Origin: Megasphaera elsdenii | Lineage (GTDB): Bacteria; Bacillota; Negativicutes; Veillonellales; Megasphaeraceae | Direction: 5' to 3' | Length of the DNA: 34,291 bases | Assembly (NCBI RefSeq): GCF_020539865.1 | Contig: NZ_JAJBQV010000022.1 | Coordinates: 1-34,291 of the forward strand | In this document: positions 15,735 through 24,079 of the stretch, piece after piece | Layout of the letters: the number at the start of each line of letters is the position of its first letter | Numbering within the stretch: position 1 is the stretch's first letter | Position numbers and translations under genes: made by a program | Notes under the pieces: model-generated | What the model saw: the letters and a program-made list of their open reading frames with translations, nothing else | The model's database searches: none | What the model was told of the DNA's origin: nothing

Positions 15735-18724
15735 AAGCCTTCCTTTCCCCGTATCGTCCCTTTTTCGATTTCAAAGAGGTGGATCGTGTCTGTTTCTCCG
15801 GCCAGTTGTTTTTGGACTTCTTCGGCCAGTTTCAAGGTGGCGTCGGAGCAGGTGAACAGGAATATCTGTTCTTTTTTGCCCAGGGAGGCCAGGAACTGGA
15901 TGGCTTCTTTCTGGCGTTTTTCGTCGAAGCGGACTAAGATGTCGTCGAGGATGAGCGGCATCGGCTCGATTTGTTTGGAAAAGGCCATGGCCAGACTGAT
16001 GCGGATGGCCAGGTAAATCTGGTCGCCCAGACCGCTGCTCCACTGCTTTTCCGGGACGCGGCGCTGGCTGCCATCGACAGCAAAGAGCTGTTTGCCATCC
16101 AAGCTGGCCTGGAGGGTATAGCGGCCTTGGGTCATGAGGTTTAGGTATTCACCGGCCTGGCGGATGACGATAGGCTGGCGGACCCGTTCGTAATATTCCT
16201 GGGCCTGTTCCAACATGTACTGGGTGTACATATTAGTCAGCCAGTCGTCGACGTCGCGGTCCAGTTCGGCCTTGCGATTCTGCTTGGCCTGCAGGAGCTT
16301 GCCGTATTCGTCGCTCTTAGCCATCTGGCTCAGGCGTTCGATGATGCTGCCCCGTTTTTCTGCGACTTCAGCCAGTTTCTTTTCAGCATCGGCGATTTTT
16401 TTCTGGTAGTAGTCGCGTTCGTCTGTCCAGGTCTTCAAGGTATGGATTTTTAATTCATGGCGCAGTTCTGCCAAGTTCTTCGGCGTCTTGGCGATGAGGC
16501 GGATATGGGCCTCGGTCTGGTCATAGACTTCTTTATATTGGTGGAACTGGCGGAAACGCAGGACTTTGCTGCGGAATTCACCTTCCGTCTGAGCCCCAGT
16601 CGCCTTGAGCAGTTCCTGCTGTTCCTGGACGCGCTGTTTTCGTTCTTCTCCCAGGCTGGCAATCTGACTTTCCCGTTCTTTCTGCTGACGATCCTGTTCT
16701 TTGGCCACTTCCGCTTGGACTCGGATATCCTGCCACTGTTTATAGACGCCTTCGACAGTATCTGGGGAAATCGCCTTTTTGACGCCGACTTCCCGGAAAA
16801 TCTGTTCCGCCGTATCGCTCCAGCGAGAAATGGCGCCCTTCAATTCCAGCTTGCGCCGCTTCCAATCGGCAGCAGCCGTCGTGACTTCATGCCATGTATC
16901 CCAGGCTTCTTTGGCTTTGGCTACATCGGCCGTATCCAGTTTGCTGAAACAATTCTTATCCCGCCAGCCATCCCAAGCTGTTTCACAGGCCAAGAGCTGG
17001 TTCTTGCAAATATTGCCATCGGACTGCCATTTTTCATAAATAGCGTCGTACATGACTTTCTGTTCTTTCTGCCAGGCATTCTTCGTTTCCCGTGTCTGCC
17101 AGTCCAGGTACTGCTTACGGACAACATCCAGCTCCTGGAGCCAGCGTTCATTCGATTCGTCCGTACTGAGGGTCATTTCCGCTTCTTTAGCTAAATCGCT
17201 GATCTTGCGGTTGACGCCTGCCAGCTGGCCTTCGATTTCTGCAATTTTCCTGGGAATCCGGTCAGCACCAGTACTCTGGCGAACCAGAGAAATGATGGCG
17301 ATGACGACACAGGCAGCGGCACCGCCTAAGCCCAGTGTCGAATCGAAGTGACCCAGATAGACAGTGGCGACGCAAAGGGCAGCGACTATCAGGAAGGCAA
17401 TGCCGATAAAGGTAAAAACCTTCGACGAACCAGCCGGTTCATTCTTCAGCCATTCCAGCTGTTCTTGTATCTTCTGGCGTTCCAAGACGACATTCTGGAT
17501 TGTCGCAACAGCCGTCCCGATAACGTCCCATTCGTCTTTAGTCTTTTCAACCGGCCCGTCTTCGCCGCTTGAACCGGAGACATTCTTCGGCTTGTCGGCT
17601 TGCCATTTTTCTAAATCCTGACGGCTGTGGTCGAGAGCAGCCGCAGCAGAAATCCCCTGCGTCCAGTTGACGACTGACGGAATATCCTTGCCATCGGTCC
17701 AAGTCTTGAGTAAGTCGGCCTGTTTCGTGCTTTCAAATTCCCAATCCATTTCTTTGTCTTCATGGTCCGAAAGTTCTTCCAGCCCTTGCTTCCATTCACC
17801 TACGTGATGATACATGGCGTCGAGCTGTGGGCCGCAGGCCAACCATCGGGTCCAGGATTCCTGGAAAGCCGGGCCCTTGCGGCTCGTCGCCTTGAGCTTG
17901 CGTACCTGTTCGTCAATGGTTTTGATGTTCTGTTCTAAGTCGGCCCATTTCTGTGCCCCGTCAGCTGGGAACTGAGATACATCGGCCAGGGCCTGCATAT
18001 GCTGTATCGCATCTTGGCCGCGCTTATAAACATCCCAGGCAGCGATAGGCATGGAAATCCGCTCGATCTGTTGCTTCGATTCTTCGATATCCAAGCGGAT
18101 GCGGTTCTCGATTTCATGCGTCGTCTGTTCCGTTTCCTGCAAGCTGGCGAACTCATCTTCATCATAAGCCATGCCGATAATGCGTCGGTCGAAATCCTTT
18201 TGCTCGTTGAGCAGAGCATTGATAGGTTTCTTGCCCTGCGGCGATGCGACCAAGAGGTCTCCCATGTGCTTGGTCACTTCACTGCGGGCCAGGCCCATAC
18301 CTACGCCGCCTTCGATGCTGAAGAAATGGCTGCGCACGGCTTCATTGGACAAGATTTTGAATCCCTGGAGGTCTTCCAGGCCCATAGCAAAAATCGTATC
18401 ATACGTCTGACGGTCCAGGCCATGCCACCACAGATCAGCTGGCTCTTCCTGTACTTTTTCCTGCCCGTCTGACAAGAAATATTCTTTTTCATTGCGGACG
18501 ATGCGGTATTCCTTTCCGTCTTCCCGACGGATACCCATGCTACCGAAATAGCCTTTCCAGTCCCCGCGCAGATAACCGAAGAACATGGAGCGGACATATT
18601 TCATGAGCGTCGTCTTGCCGCTTTCGTTGCGGCCATGCATGACAATCAGGCCGTGTTCCGGCGGATTCCAGCTCACATCATGGTAAATCCCGAAATCATC
18701 CAAATGCATCTCTGTAATCTTCAT
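15728..18724 (-). CDS. yhaN: YhaN-like AAA ATPase (Rad50/SbcC-like)
   Basis: A 998-residue SMC-like ATPase. Walker A is GRNESGKTT (31-39); the ABC signature QWSSGLGDQ lies near 900 and Walker B LILDD at 924-928. The middle is coiled coil, interrupted by two hydrophobic helices at about 436-457 and 464-482, a feature of YhaN rather than SbcC, so the coil may be anchored at the membrane. It should work with the nuclease YhaO, encoded 5 nt upstream, in processing DNA ends. AAGAGG precedes ATG 18724. The stop overlaps the start of the methyltransferase gene. Role in B. subtilis is poorly known. Confidence 0.88.
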   Translation of the reverse strand: MKITEMHLDDFGIYHDVSWNPPEHGLIVMHGRNESGKTTLMKYVRSMFFGYLRGDWKGYFGSMGIRREDGKEYRIVRNEKEYFLSDGQEKVQEEPADLWWHGLDRQTYDTIFAMGLEDLQGFKILSNEAVRSHFFSIEGGVGMGLARSEVTKHMGDLLVASPQGKKPINALLNEQKDFDRRIIGMAYDEDEFASLQETEQTTHEIENRIRLDIEESKQQIERISMPIAAWDVYKRGQDAIQHMQALADVSQFPADGAQKWADLEQNIKTIDEQVRKLKATSRKGPAFQESWTRWLACGPQLDAMYHHVGEWKQGLEELSDHEDKEMDWEFESTKQADLLKTWTDGKDIPSVVNWTQGISAAAALDHSRQDLEKWQADKPKNVSGSSGEDGPVEKTKDEWDVIGTAVATIQNVVLERQKIQEQLEWLKNEPAGSSKVFTFIGIAFLIVAALCVATVYLGHFDSTLGLGGAAACVVIAIISLVRQSTGADRIPRKIAEIEGQLAGVNRKISDLAKEAEMTLSTDESNERWLQELDVVRKQYLDWQTRETKNAWQKEQKVMYDAIYEKWQSDGNICKNQLLACETAWDGWRDKNCFSKLDTADVAKAKEAWDTWHEVTTAAADWKRRKLELKGAISRWSDTAEQIFREVGVKKAISPDTVEGVYKQWQDIRVQAEVAKEQDRQQKERESQIASLGEERKQRVQEQQELLKATGAQTEGEFRSKVLRFRQFHQYKEVYDQTEAHIRLIAKTPKNLAELRHELKIHTLKTWTDERDYYQKKIADAEKKLAEVAEKRGSIIERLSQMAKSDEYGKLLQAKQNRKAELDRDVDDWLTNMYTQYMLEQAQEYYERVRQPIVIRQAGEYLNLMTQGRYTLQASLDGKQLFAVDGSQRRVPEKQWSSGLGDQIYLAIRISLAMAFSKQIEPMPLILDDILVRFDEKRQKEAIQFLASLGKKEQIFLFTCSDATLKLAEEVQKQLAGETDTIHLFEIEKGTIRGKEGLC

Positions 18725-18729
18725 ACTGC

Positions 18730-19995
18730 TTAACCTCTTCTATGTTCCAGCAATTTCTGTACGCCCAGCCATTTGGCTTTCTCGAACGTTTCCAGCAGGC
18801 GTTGGTCCGTTAGGGCCCTTCCATAAGCCCCGAGTCGTTCAAATTCCGGACGGCTCATGAGAATATCCCGCAAGGCTTTGGCCCTTTCGTCAGGAGCCAG
18901 TTTTTCCAGCTTATCAAAGACATTCAAGTAGTCGCCGACGGAGTCGGGCAGTTTACTTCGTTCGTCCATATTCATCTTAGGACGAGCCAGGTTGCGCAAG
19001 CGTTCGACCATGACAAAGGCGTATTTTCCTTGTTCTTCTTCACGCCAACTTTCCAGCCAGTATTGCGTCGCTTCCGGATTGTTGAGGACGTGGTACATGC
19101 TGCCGGAACCGGTGAAATTGACGGTCAGGAACGTCGGCTTGCCGATTTCGCGGCGCACTTTTTCCTTGGCGAAGCGGACGGACTCGCGCAATTCCGACAC
19201 CGATTCGATGTTGTCGATGGAGAGGTCGATACTTTCCCAGCGAACAATGCTCGTGTCGATGAATTCCAAGTCCGTCGTCCCATAGGGCCCGACTTCAACG
19301 TAATAACATCCTCGCGGCCCCGTTTCCGTGCAATCAAGCCCTTGCGGGTTGCCGACATAGACAACATACGGCTTTTCACAGAGTATTTCATGTTTATGGA
19401 TATGGCCTAGGGCCCAGTAATCCATGCCACATTCTTTCAGGTCCTCCAAAGTGCACGGCGCATACGTCGAATCCCGGCTTCCGACCTGGGTATGGAGCAT
19501 GCCGATGGAAAAACGGTCGCCAGCGGCGCGATTGAATTTCCAGGCCAGGTTGTCCCGCTGTTCACTCTTAGCATAGCTCTGCCCGTAAATGGCCGCTACT
19601 TCTTCGCCATCTACGACCAAAGGAACGCGTTCGACAGCATCGGTCGGAAAAACATGGACATTCGGAGGAAAAGGAATTTTCGCCTTCCACGCTTCCAGCG
19701 GATCGTGATTTCCTAGGACGGCAAAGACCTGGATGTGATGCTGTGCCAATTTATGTAAAAGGCGCACGTAATCGAGCTGTGCCGTCAGATTGTGATCGGC
19801 ACTGGTGTAGACATCCCCGGTGATGAGAACAGCGTGAACCTGTTTATCAATGGCCATCTGGACGATTTTCTGGAACGCCCGGACCGGCGCTTTCCCGACA
19901 ATGCGCTGCCACCGTTCATCAATAGCGGAGAGGTTATGGAAAGGGCTCCCTAAGTGGAGATCCCCGCATTGAATAAAACGCAAACTTTTCGCCAT
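18730..19995 (-). CDS. yhaO: YhaO-like DNA exonuclease (Mre11/SbcD-type metallophosphoesterase)
   Basis: A 421-residue calcineurin-like metallophosphoesterase, the nuclease half of a YhaO/YhaN pair. Metal-binding motifs are GDLH (11-14), ITGDVY (58-63), LGNHD (94-98), GMLHT and LGHIHKHE. The C-terminal third lacks these motifs and probably docks on the ATPase. ATG 19995 has AAGGA 5-6 nt upstream and overlaps the TAA of the MocR-type gene by one base (TAATG); a longer reading to 20019 begins inside that gene. YhaN follows 5 nt later. Confidence 0.9.
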   Translation of the reverse strand: MAKSLRFIQCGDLHLGSPFHNLSAIDERWQRIVGKAPVRAFQKIVQMAIDKQVHAVLITGDVYTSADHNLTAQLDYVRLLHKLAQHHIQVFAVLGNHDPLEAWKAKIPFPPNVHVFPTDAVERVPLVVDGEEVAAIYGQSYAKSEQRDNLAWKFNRAAGDRFSIGMLHTQVGSRDSTYAPCTLEDLKECGMDYWALGHIHKHEILCEKPYVVYVGNPQGLDCTETGPRGCYYVEVGPYGTTDLEFIDTSIVRWESIDLSIDNIESVSELRESVRFAKEKVRREIGKPTFLTVNFTGSGSMYHVLNNPEATQYWLESWREEEQGKYAFVMVERLRNLARPKMNMDERSKLPDSVGDYLNVFDKLEKLAPDERAKALRDILMSRPEFERLGAYGRALTDQRLLETFEKAKWLGVQKLLEHRRG

Positions 19996-21395
19996 TAGTA
20001 TCCTTCTTTCTCTGACCACGCTCCATGCAACGCCGCTACGGCATCGCGGAGCTTGCAGCTAGGAATTTTTGAAAATGACAGGAGAAATTCTTTATCCGTT
20101 TCCTGCGACGGTGTTTCATAAAAAGACTGCATGGATAAGACACGGCAGCCCTGCCGTTCCGCCCGACGGCGCAGTTCTTCTTCAGGTAAGGCGCTGTGCA
20201 GGCGGATATGGCAGTATACGCCGGAAACCAGCCGCCCTACGACGATATCCTGGCCAAAAGCTTCGACTAAGAGCCGTCTCAAAAGCTCCCCTTTTTCCTG
20301 GTATTCTTTGCGCAGGCGCCGGACCTGACGGGCTAGTTCTCCACTCTCGATATATTCAGCCAGTACACATTGTTCCGGAACGGAAGCTCCCTGGCGGAAC
20401 AGGCTGCGCCGCTGCTCGTAAAGGGGCATGAGCTGAGGCGGCAGTACCATATAACTGAGACGGATGAAAAAGGGCAATACTTTGGACAAGGCACCCATGT
20501 AGACGACACGGCCATGACGGTCCAGCCCTTGCAAAGCCGGGACGGGGCGGCCATAATAACGCAGTTCGCTGTCATAATCGTCTTCGATGATCAAGCCATC
20601 TGTCTTTTCAGCCCAGTGCAGCAGACGGTGGCGGATACCGGCAGGCATGACCGTCCCCGTCGGGAACTGATGGGATGGGCTGACGTAGACCAGGCGGACG
20701 CCGCTGGCTTCCAAGGCATCGACGTGGAGCAGGCCGCCGCTAATGGGGATGGGCACGATGGAATAGCCGCTGTTGCGGAAAATTTCCCGGCCCAGGCGAA
20801 ACCCCGGATCTTCAACACCGATGCAGGCATATTTATCATGAAGCAGGTTAGTCAGGACGCCGAGAAGGGAAACCGTCCCGGCGTCGATGATGATTTGCGC
20901 CGGCTCAGCGTGGACGCCGCGCGTTTCATAGACGTAACGGCTCAGGGCCCGGCGCAAATCGGGAACCCCCTGGTCGTCATTGGCCGCCAGCAAGCGATCT
21001 GGCTCCGATAAGATTCGATTCATATATTTCCGCCAGATATCGAGGGGAAAGCGCTCCAAAGCCATGTCACCGCTGGCAAAGTCATAGGCATAGACGGGCC
21101 GTTGACTGGCTTCCTGCAATATGGGCGCAGCAGCATTTTCTGACCGCGCTTCCAGGCCGCCCAAGGAAGCCACTTCATAGCGGGCTTTATGGCGGCGCAG
21201 GATATAGCCCTCACTGGCCAGCTGGTAGTAGGCCTTTTCGACGGTCATCTTGCTGATGCCCGCAGCCTGGGCCAAGTCGCGGACCGAATCGAGGCGCATG
21301 CCGGCTATCATCCGGTGCGCTTCGATTTCCTGACGATAATATTCATAAATTTGTACGTAATACGGTTTGCTGATAGATTTATCGAGTTGCAGCAT
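19995..21395 (-). CDS. MocR/PdxR-type GntR regulator with aminotransferase-like domain
   Basis: A 466-residue regulator with an N-terminal winged helix (about 8-75, including LRDSVRD-like LDSVRDLAQAAGISKMTV) and a C-terminal fold-type I aminotransferase domain. The PLP lysine should be K305 in MGALSKVLP, with EDDYDSE at 271-277. MocR proteins sense PLP or amino acids and often control vitamin B6 or amino acid genes. ATG 21395 has AAAGGAGAC (about 21426-21418) more than 20 nt away, while an in-frame CTG at 21410 has correct spacing and would add five residues. Its stop overlaps the yhaO start, so it heads that operon. Confidence 0.88.
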   Translation of the reverse strand: MLQLDKSISKPYYVQIYEYYRQEIEAHRMIAGMRLDSVRDLAQAAGISKMTVEKAYYQLASEGYILRRHKARYEVASLGGLEARSENAAAPILQEASQRPVYAYDFASGDMALERFPLDIWRKYMNRILSEPDRLLAANDDQGVPDLRRALSRYVYETRGVHAEPAQIIIDAGTVSLLGVLTNLLHDKYACIGVEDPGFRLGREIFRNSGYSIVPIPISGGLLHVDALEASGVRLVYVSPSHQFPTGTVMPAGIRHRLLHWAEKTDGLIIEDDYDSELRYYGRPVPALQGLDRHGRVVYMGALSKVLPFFIRLSYMVLPPQLMPLYEQRRSLFRQGASVPEQCVLAEYIESGELARQVRRLRKEYQEKGELLRRLLVEAFGQDIVVGRLVSGVYCHIRLHSALPEEELRRRAERQGCRVLSMQSFYETPSQETDKEFLLSFSKIPSCKLRDAVAALHGAWSEKEGY

Positions 21396-21463
21396 CGTGA
21401 CTTGGCGCAGTGCCGTCTCCTTTCCCTAAATTACAAACATGGTAGTGGAAATATCTCTGTAAT

Positions 21464-21469
21464 ATTATA
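21464..21469 (-). promoter_or_regulatory. -10 element before the MocR-type gene
   Basis: A perfect TATAAT (21469-21464) 69 nt before the start codon; no good -35 is seen, as expected if an activator is needed. Adjacent 21485-21510 carries TGGCTAGTGGC repeats. Confidence 0.4.
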
Positions 21470-21523
21470 TTGTACCGAAAAAAGAGCGTCGTGGCTAGTG
21501 GCTCGTGGCCAGCCCGTCTGATG

Positions 21524-22801
21524 TCACCGTTTTTCAACGGCCATGGCCGCTGCGACGGCGGCGCCAACTAAGGGGCCGTCTTTGATAAGTACAGGGGCGG
21601 CGTAAAGCTGCTTATCCCGGCTCACACCCTCATTCTGGCAAGCCTGCATGGCATCTTCCATCATGAACAAGGCACCGCGGACGTGTTCTAGCAGACTGCC
21701 GTCGACGGCAACAGACTGAGGCGGAACGGTTCCGTCGCCATAAAGATGGCGCAGGATACCGCAGCTTACGGCGCCAGCCAGCTGAGCAGCACGGACAAAA
21801 ATGGCGGCACCTATATTGCGGACAGGGTGCACCTCATCAGGCCGTACGATGCGCTTCCACAACTGCCCCATCTTGAGACGACACTGCTTGTCATTATCAC
21901 AGCTGATGATGTCGTTCATAGCCGCTGTTGAAAAATCCGGAATCTGACGGGTCTTAAAATAAGATAACAAGGTCTGCTGGAAGATTTCTGCCACATAGGC
22001 ACCACTCACCATCTTTTCCATTCGATGCCAGCCAGGCTGAGCCGACCGGGCATCGACGGCCTTGTCCCAGCGATTGCGTATGAGGCCACCATAGTCGCCG
22101 GCTTCCAGATTAACAATCATATCCCAGGCAGGCTCATAATAGCAGGCATTGAAGCCGGTCCCACAGACGAGGCCCATGCGGACCCGTTCCAGCGTATACA
22201 CTGCCGATAGCAGCAGGGCCGTCGTATCATTGACCAAGGCCGCTGGTTCGATATTTGTCAACCTTTGCCGCACTAAGGCCTGTTTCAGCAATTTGTTAAT
22301 GAACTGCCCTTCAACACCGGGGACAGCGATTTCTTTTGACCATGACAGGAGCCGGCCATCGCGCAAGTCCTGCCGCTCCAAGGCAAAGGAAAAGGTATGC
22401 CCCAATGTATAGGCCTGATGCCCATGAGCTACCTGTCCGACGAGACGGGCCAGGAAATCGAAGAGCTCCCCAGCCGTCGTCGACGAAGAGAGATAGTCAT
22501 ATTGTCCGGCCATCCGGAGGGGCTGGCAGATTTTCTTTTCGATGAGGTAACAGTGCCGGCCTAACAGGCGGATCCGCGCAGCCCTCACATTCGTACCGCC
22601 GAAATCCAGGGCCAGATAGACGCCGCGCTCCTCACCGCCAGGCAGGGACACATACGACTTCAGGGCTGATACGGTCGCTCCCGGCTTTCCCTGCAGGGCC
22701 CGTTCCATATCGTCTGCAAAATCGCGGGAAATCTGTTGCAGCCGCTCGTCAGTCAAATAAAAATAGCGGGCAATATTCATCCAGTCCATCCGTTCTTCCA
22801 T
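21524..22801 (-). CDS. Hexokinase of the eukaryotic (hexokinase_1/2) type
   Basis: Phosphorylates glucose or other hexoses with ATP in the cytoplasm. The 425 residues and motifs are those of eukaryotic hexokinases, not of the shorter bacterial ROK or Glk enzymes: LDFGGTNVR (65-73, phosphate 1), LGHTFSFALE (133-142), LVNDTT with catalytic-type D192, GTGFNACYYE (214-223), and the R-x(n)-VDxxSxxPGxxxxEKMxSG segment that follows. VAVDGSLLEH lies near the end. ATG 22801 has GAGAGGTG about 11 nt upstream; GTG 22813 is too close to it. Single gene, divergent from thiS. It would feed sugars not taken up by the PTS. Confidence 0.9.
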   Translation of the reverse strand: MEERMDWMNIARYFYLTDERLQQISRDFADDMERALQGKPGATVSALKSYVSLPGGEERGVYLALDFGGTNVRAARIRLLGRHCYLIEKKICQPLRMAGQYDYLSSSTTAGELFDFLARLVGQVAHGHQAYTLGHTFSFALERQDLRDGRLLSWSKEIAVPGVEGQFINKLLKQALVRQRLTNIEPAALVNDTTALLLSAVYTLERVRMGLVCGTGFNACYYEPAWDMIVNLEAGDYGGLIRNRWDKAVDARSAQPGWHRMEKMVSGAYVAEIFQQTLLSYFKTRQIPDFSTAAMNDIISCDNDKQCRLKMGQLWKRIVRPDEVHPVRNIGAAIFVRAAQLAGAVSCGILRHLYGDGTVPPQSVAVDGSLLEHVRGALFMMEDAMQACQNEGVSRDKQLYAAPVLIKDGPLVGAAVAAAMAVEKR

Positions 22802-22836
22802 GGCAATGATCACACCTCTCGTAAAATCATGATTTT

Positions 22837-22866
22837 ATTATACTATAGTTTTTTAGCCTTTGTCGT
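22837..22866 (-). promoter_or_regulatory. Probable promoter of the hexokinase gene
   Basis: TATAAT (22842-22837) with a weak -35 ACGACA (22866-22861) at 18 bp. Confidence 0.4.
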
Positions 22867-22907
22867 CTTCCCTCGGCATTTCTCTCAATTCAGTTCATCA
22901 CCAGCAG

Positions 22908-22935
22908 TTGACTTTTTGTGACAATAGGCTATAAT
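22908..22935 (+). promoter_or_regulatory. Promoter of the thiSGH operon
   Basis: TTGACT (22908-22913), 16 bp spacer, TATAAT (22930-22935); transcription would start near 22942. Confidence 0.75.
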
Positions 22936-22960
22936 CATAGGCAGAGTGAGACCGAATCAT

Positions 22961-23018
22961 AAGGGTCGCACGAAGGGGTACACCACCTTGGGTGTAATTC
23001 TTCGTGCGACCCTTTTTT
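22961..23018 (+). terminator. Intrinsic terminator in the thiS leader (possible attenuator)
   Basis: AAGGGTCGCACGAA (22961-22974) pairs perfectly with TTCGTGCGACCCTT (23001-23014); an inner hairpin TACACC/GGTGTA sits in the loop and a T run follows (23013-23018). The neighbours are divergent, so the only transcript it can stop is that of thiS, about 20 nt after its start. No TPP riboswitch motif (CUGAGA) is present. Confidence 0.75.
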
Positions 23019-23043
23019 CATTTGAAAGAAAGGAGGATCCTTC

Positions 23044-23238
23044 ATGGTACGGATCAACGGCAAAGACATCGAAGCAGCCGGCCAGAACCTGCTCGCTTAT
23101 CTGACTAATCAGGAATATCGTATAGACCGCATCGCCATCGAACTGAACGGTACTATCGTATCGCGCAAGGATTACGATAAAGTAACCTTAAAAGACGGCG
23201 ATTCCATGGAAATCGTACACTTCGTCGGTGGGGGCTGA
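23044..23238 (+). CDS. thiS: Sulfur carrier protein ThiS
   Basis: A 64-residue ubiquitin-like carrier that brings sulfur, as a C-terminal thiocarboxylate, to ThiG for thiazole formation. The C-terminus ends VGGG, as required for adenylation. AAAGGAGG lies 7 nt before ATG 23044. First gene of thiS-thiG-thiH; the adenylating enzyme ThiF is not encoded in the window. Confidence 0.93.
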   Translation: MVRINGKDIEAAGQNLLAYLTNQEYRIDRIAIELNGTIVSRKDYDKVTLKDGDSMEIVHFVGGG

Positions 23239-23295
23239 TTCCCTGCGGCAAAGCAGTCATGAACTCATCTATCATCATAAAAGGAGTGTTTCCCA

Positions 23296-24066
23296 ATGGA
23301 AAAAAAAGATACCCTGGTCCTTGGCGGCCACGAATTCACATCGCGTTTCATCTTAGGTTCCGGTAAATTCTCTGTCGACCTCATCAAGGCCGCTGTCGAA
23401 CAAGGCGGTGCCCAGATGGTAACCATGGCCCTGCGCCGCGTCGAAGCCGGCCAGAAAGATAATATCCTCGACTATATCCCGAAAGATGTCACCCTGCTCC
23501 CCAACACGTCCAGTGCCCGCACGGCAGACGAAGCCGTCCGCATCGCTCACTTGTCCCGTGAAGTCGGCTGCGGTGATTTCATCAAAATTGAAGTCATGCG
23601 CGACTCTAAATATCTCCTGCCGGACAACAATGAAACCATCAAAGCCACGGAAATCCTGGCCAAAGAAGGCTTTGTCGTCCTGCCCTATATGTATCCGGAC
23701 CTCTACGCCGCCCGTGCCCTGGCTGACGCCGGCGCTGCTGCCATCATGCCTCTGGCTTCGCCTATCGGCACCAACAAAGGCTTGTCAACGAAAGATTTCA
23801 TCCAGATCCTCATCGACGAAGTCGACCTGCCGGTCATTGTCGACGCCGGTATCGGCCGTCCGTCCCAGGCCTGCGAAGCCATGGAAATGGGCGCCGCTGC
23901 TATCATGGCCAACACCGCCGTCGCTACGGCTGGCGACCTGCCTCTCATGGCCAAAGCCTTCGGTGAAGCCATCCGTGCCGGCCGCAATGCTTACCTTGCC
24001 GGCTTGGGCCGCGTCCGCGAAACGGCTTCGGCTTCGGATCCGCTGACGGGATTCTTAGGGGACTGA
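23296..24066 (+). CDS. thiG: Thiazole synthase ThiG
   Basis: TIM-barrel enzyme (256 residues) that builds the thiazole phosphate of thiamine from deoxyxylulose 5-phosphate, dehydroglycine and ThiS-bound sulfur. K97 in GDFIKIEVM is the expected Schiff-base lysine. [11 protein letters not shown] and AIMANTAVA form the phosphate site. AAAAGGAG precedes ATG 23296. Lies between thiS (57 nt) and thiH (13 nt). Confidence 0.96.
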   Translation: MEKKDTLVLGGHEFTSRFILGSGKFSVDLIKAAVEQGGAQMVTMALRRVEAGQKDNILDYIPKDVTLLPNTSSARTADEAVRIAHLSREVGCGDFIKIEVMRDSKYLLPDNNETIKATEILAKEGFVVLPYMYPDLYAARALADAGAAAIMPLASPIGTNKGLSTKDFIQILIDEVDLPVIVDAGIGRPSQACEAMEMGAAAIMANTAVATAGDLPLMAKAFGEAIRAGRNAYLAGLGRVRETASASDPLTGFLGD

Positions 24067-24079
24067 GGAGGAATCGAAC

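Noticed and set aside
15728..18724. SbcC rather than YhaN
   Set aside because: There is no zinc-hook CxxC in the coil and two transmembrane helices interrupt it, as in YhaN.
22961..23018. TPP riboswitch before thiS
   Set aside because: The hairpin is only an intrinsic terminator; the CUGAGA and other TPP aptamer motifs are absent and the leader is too short.
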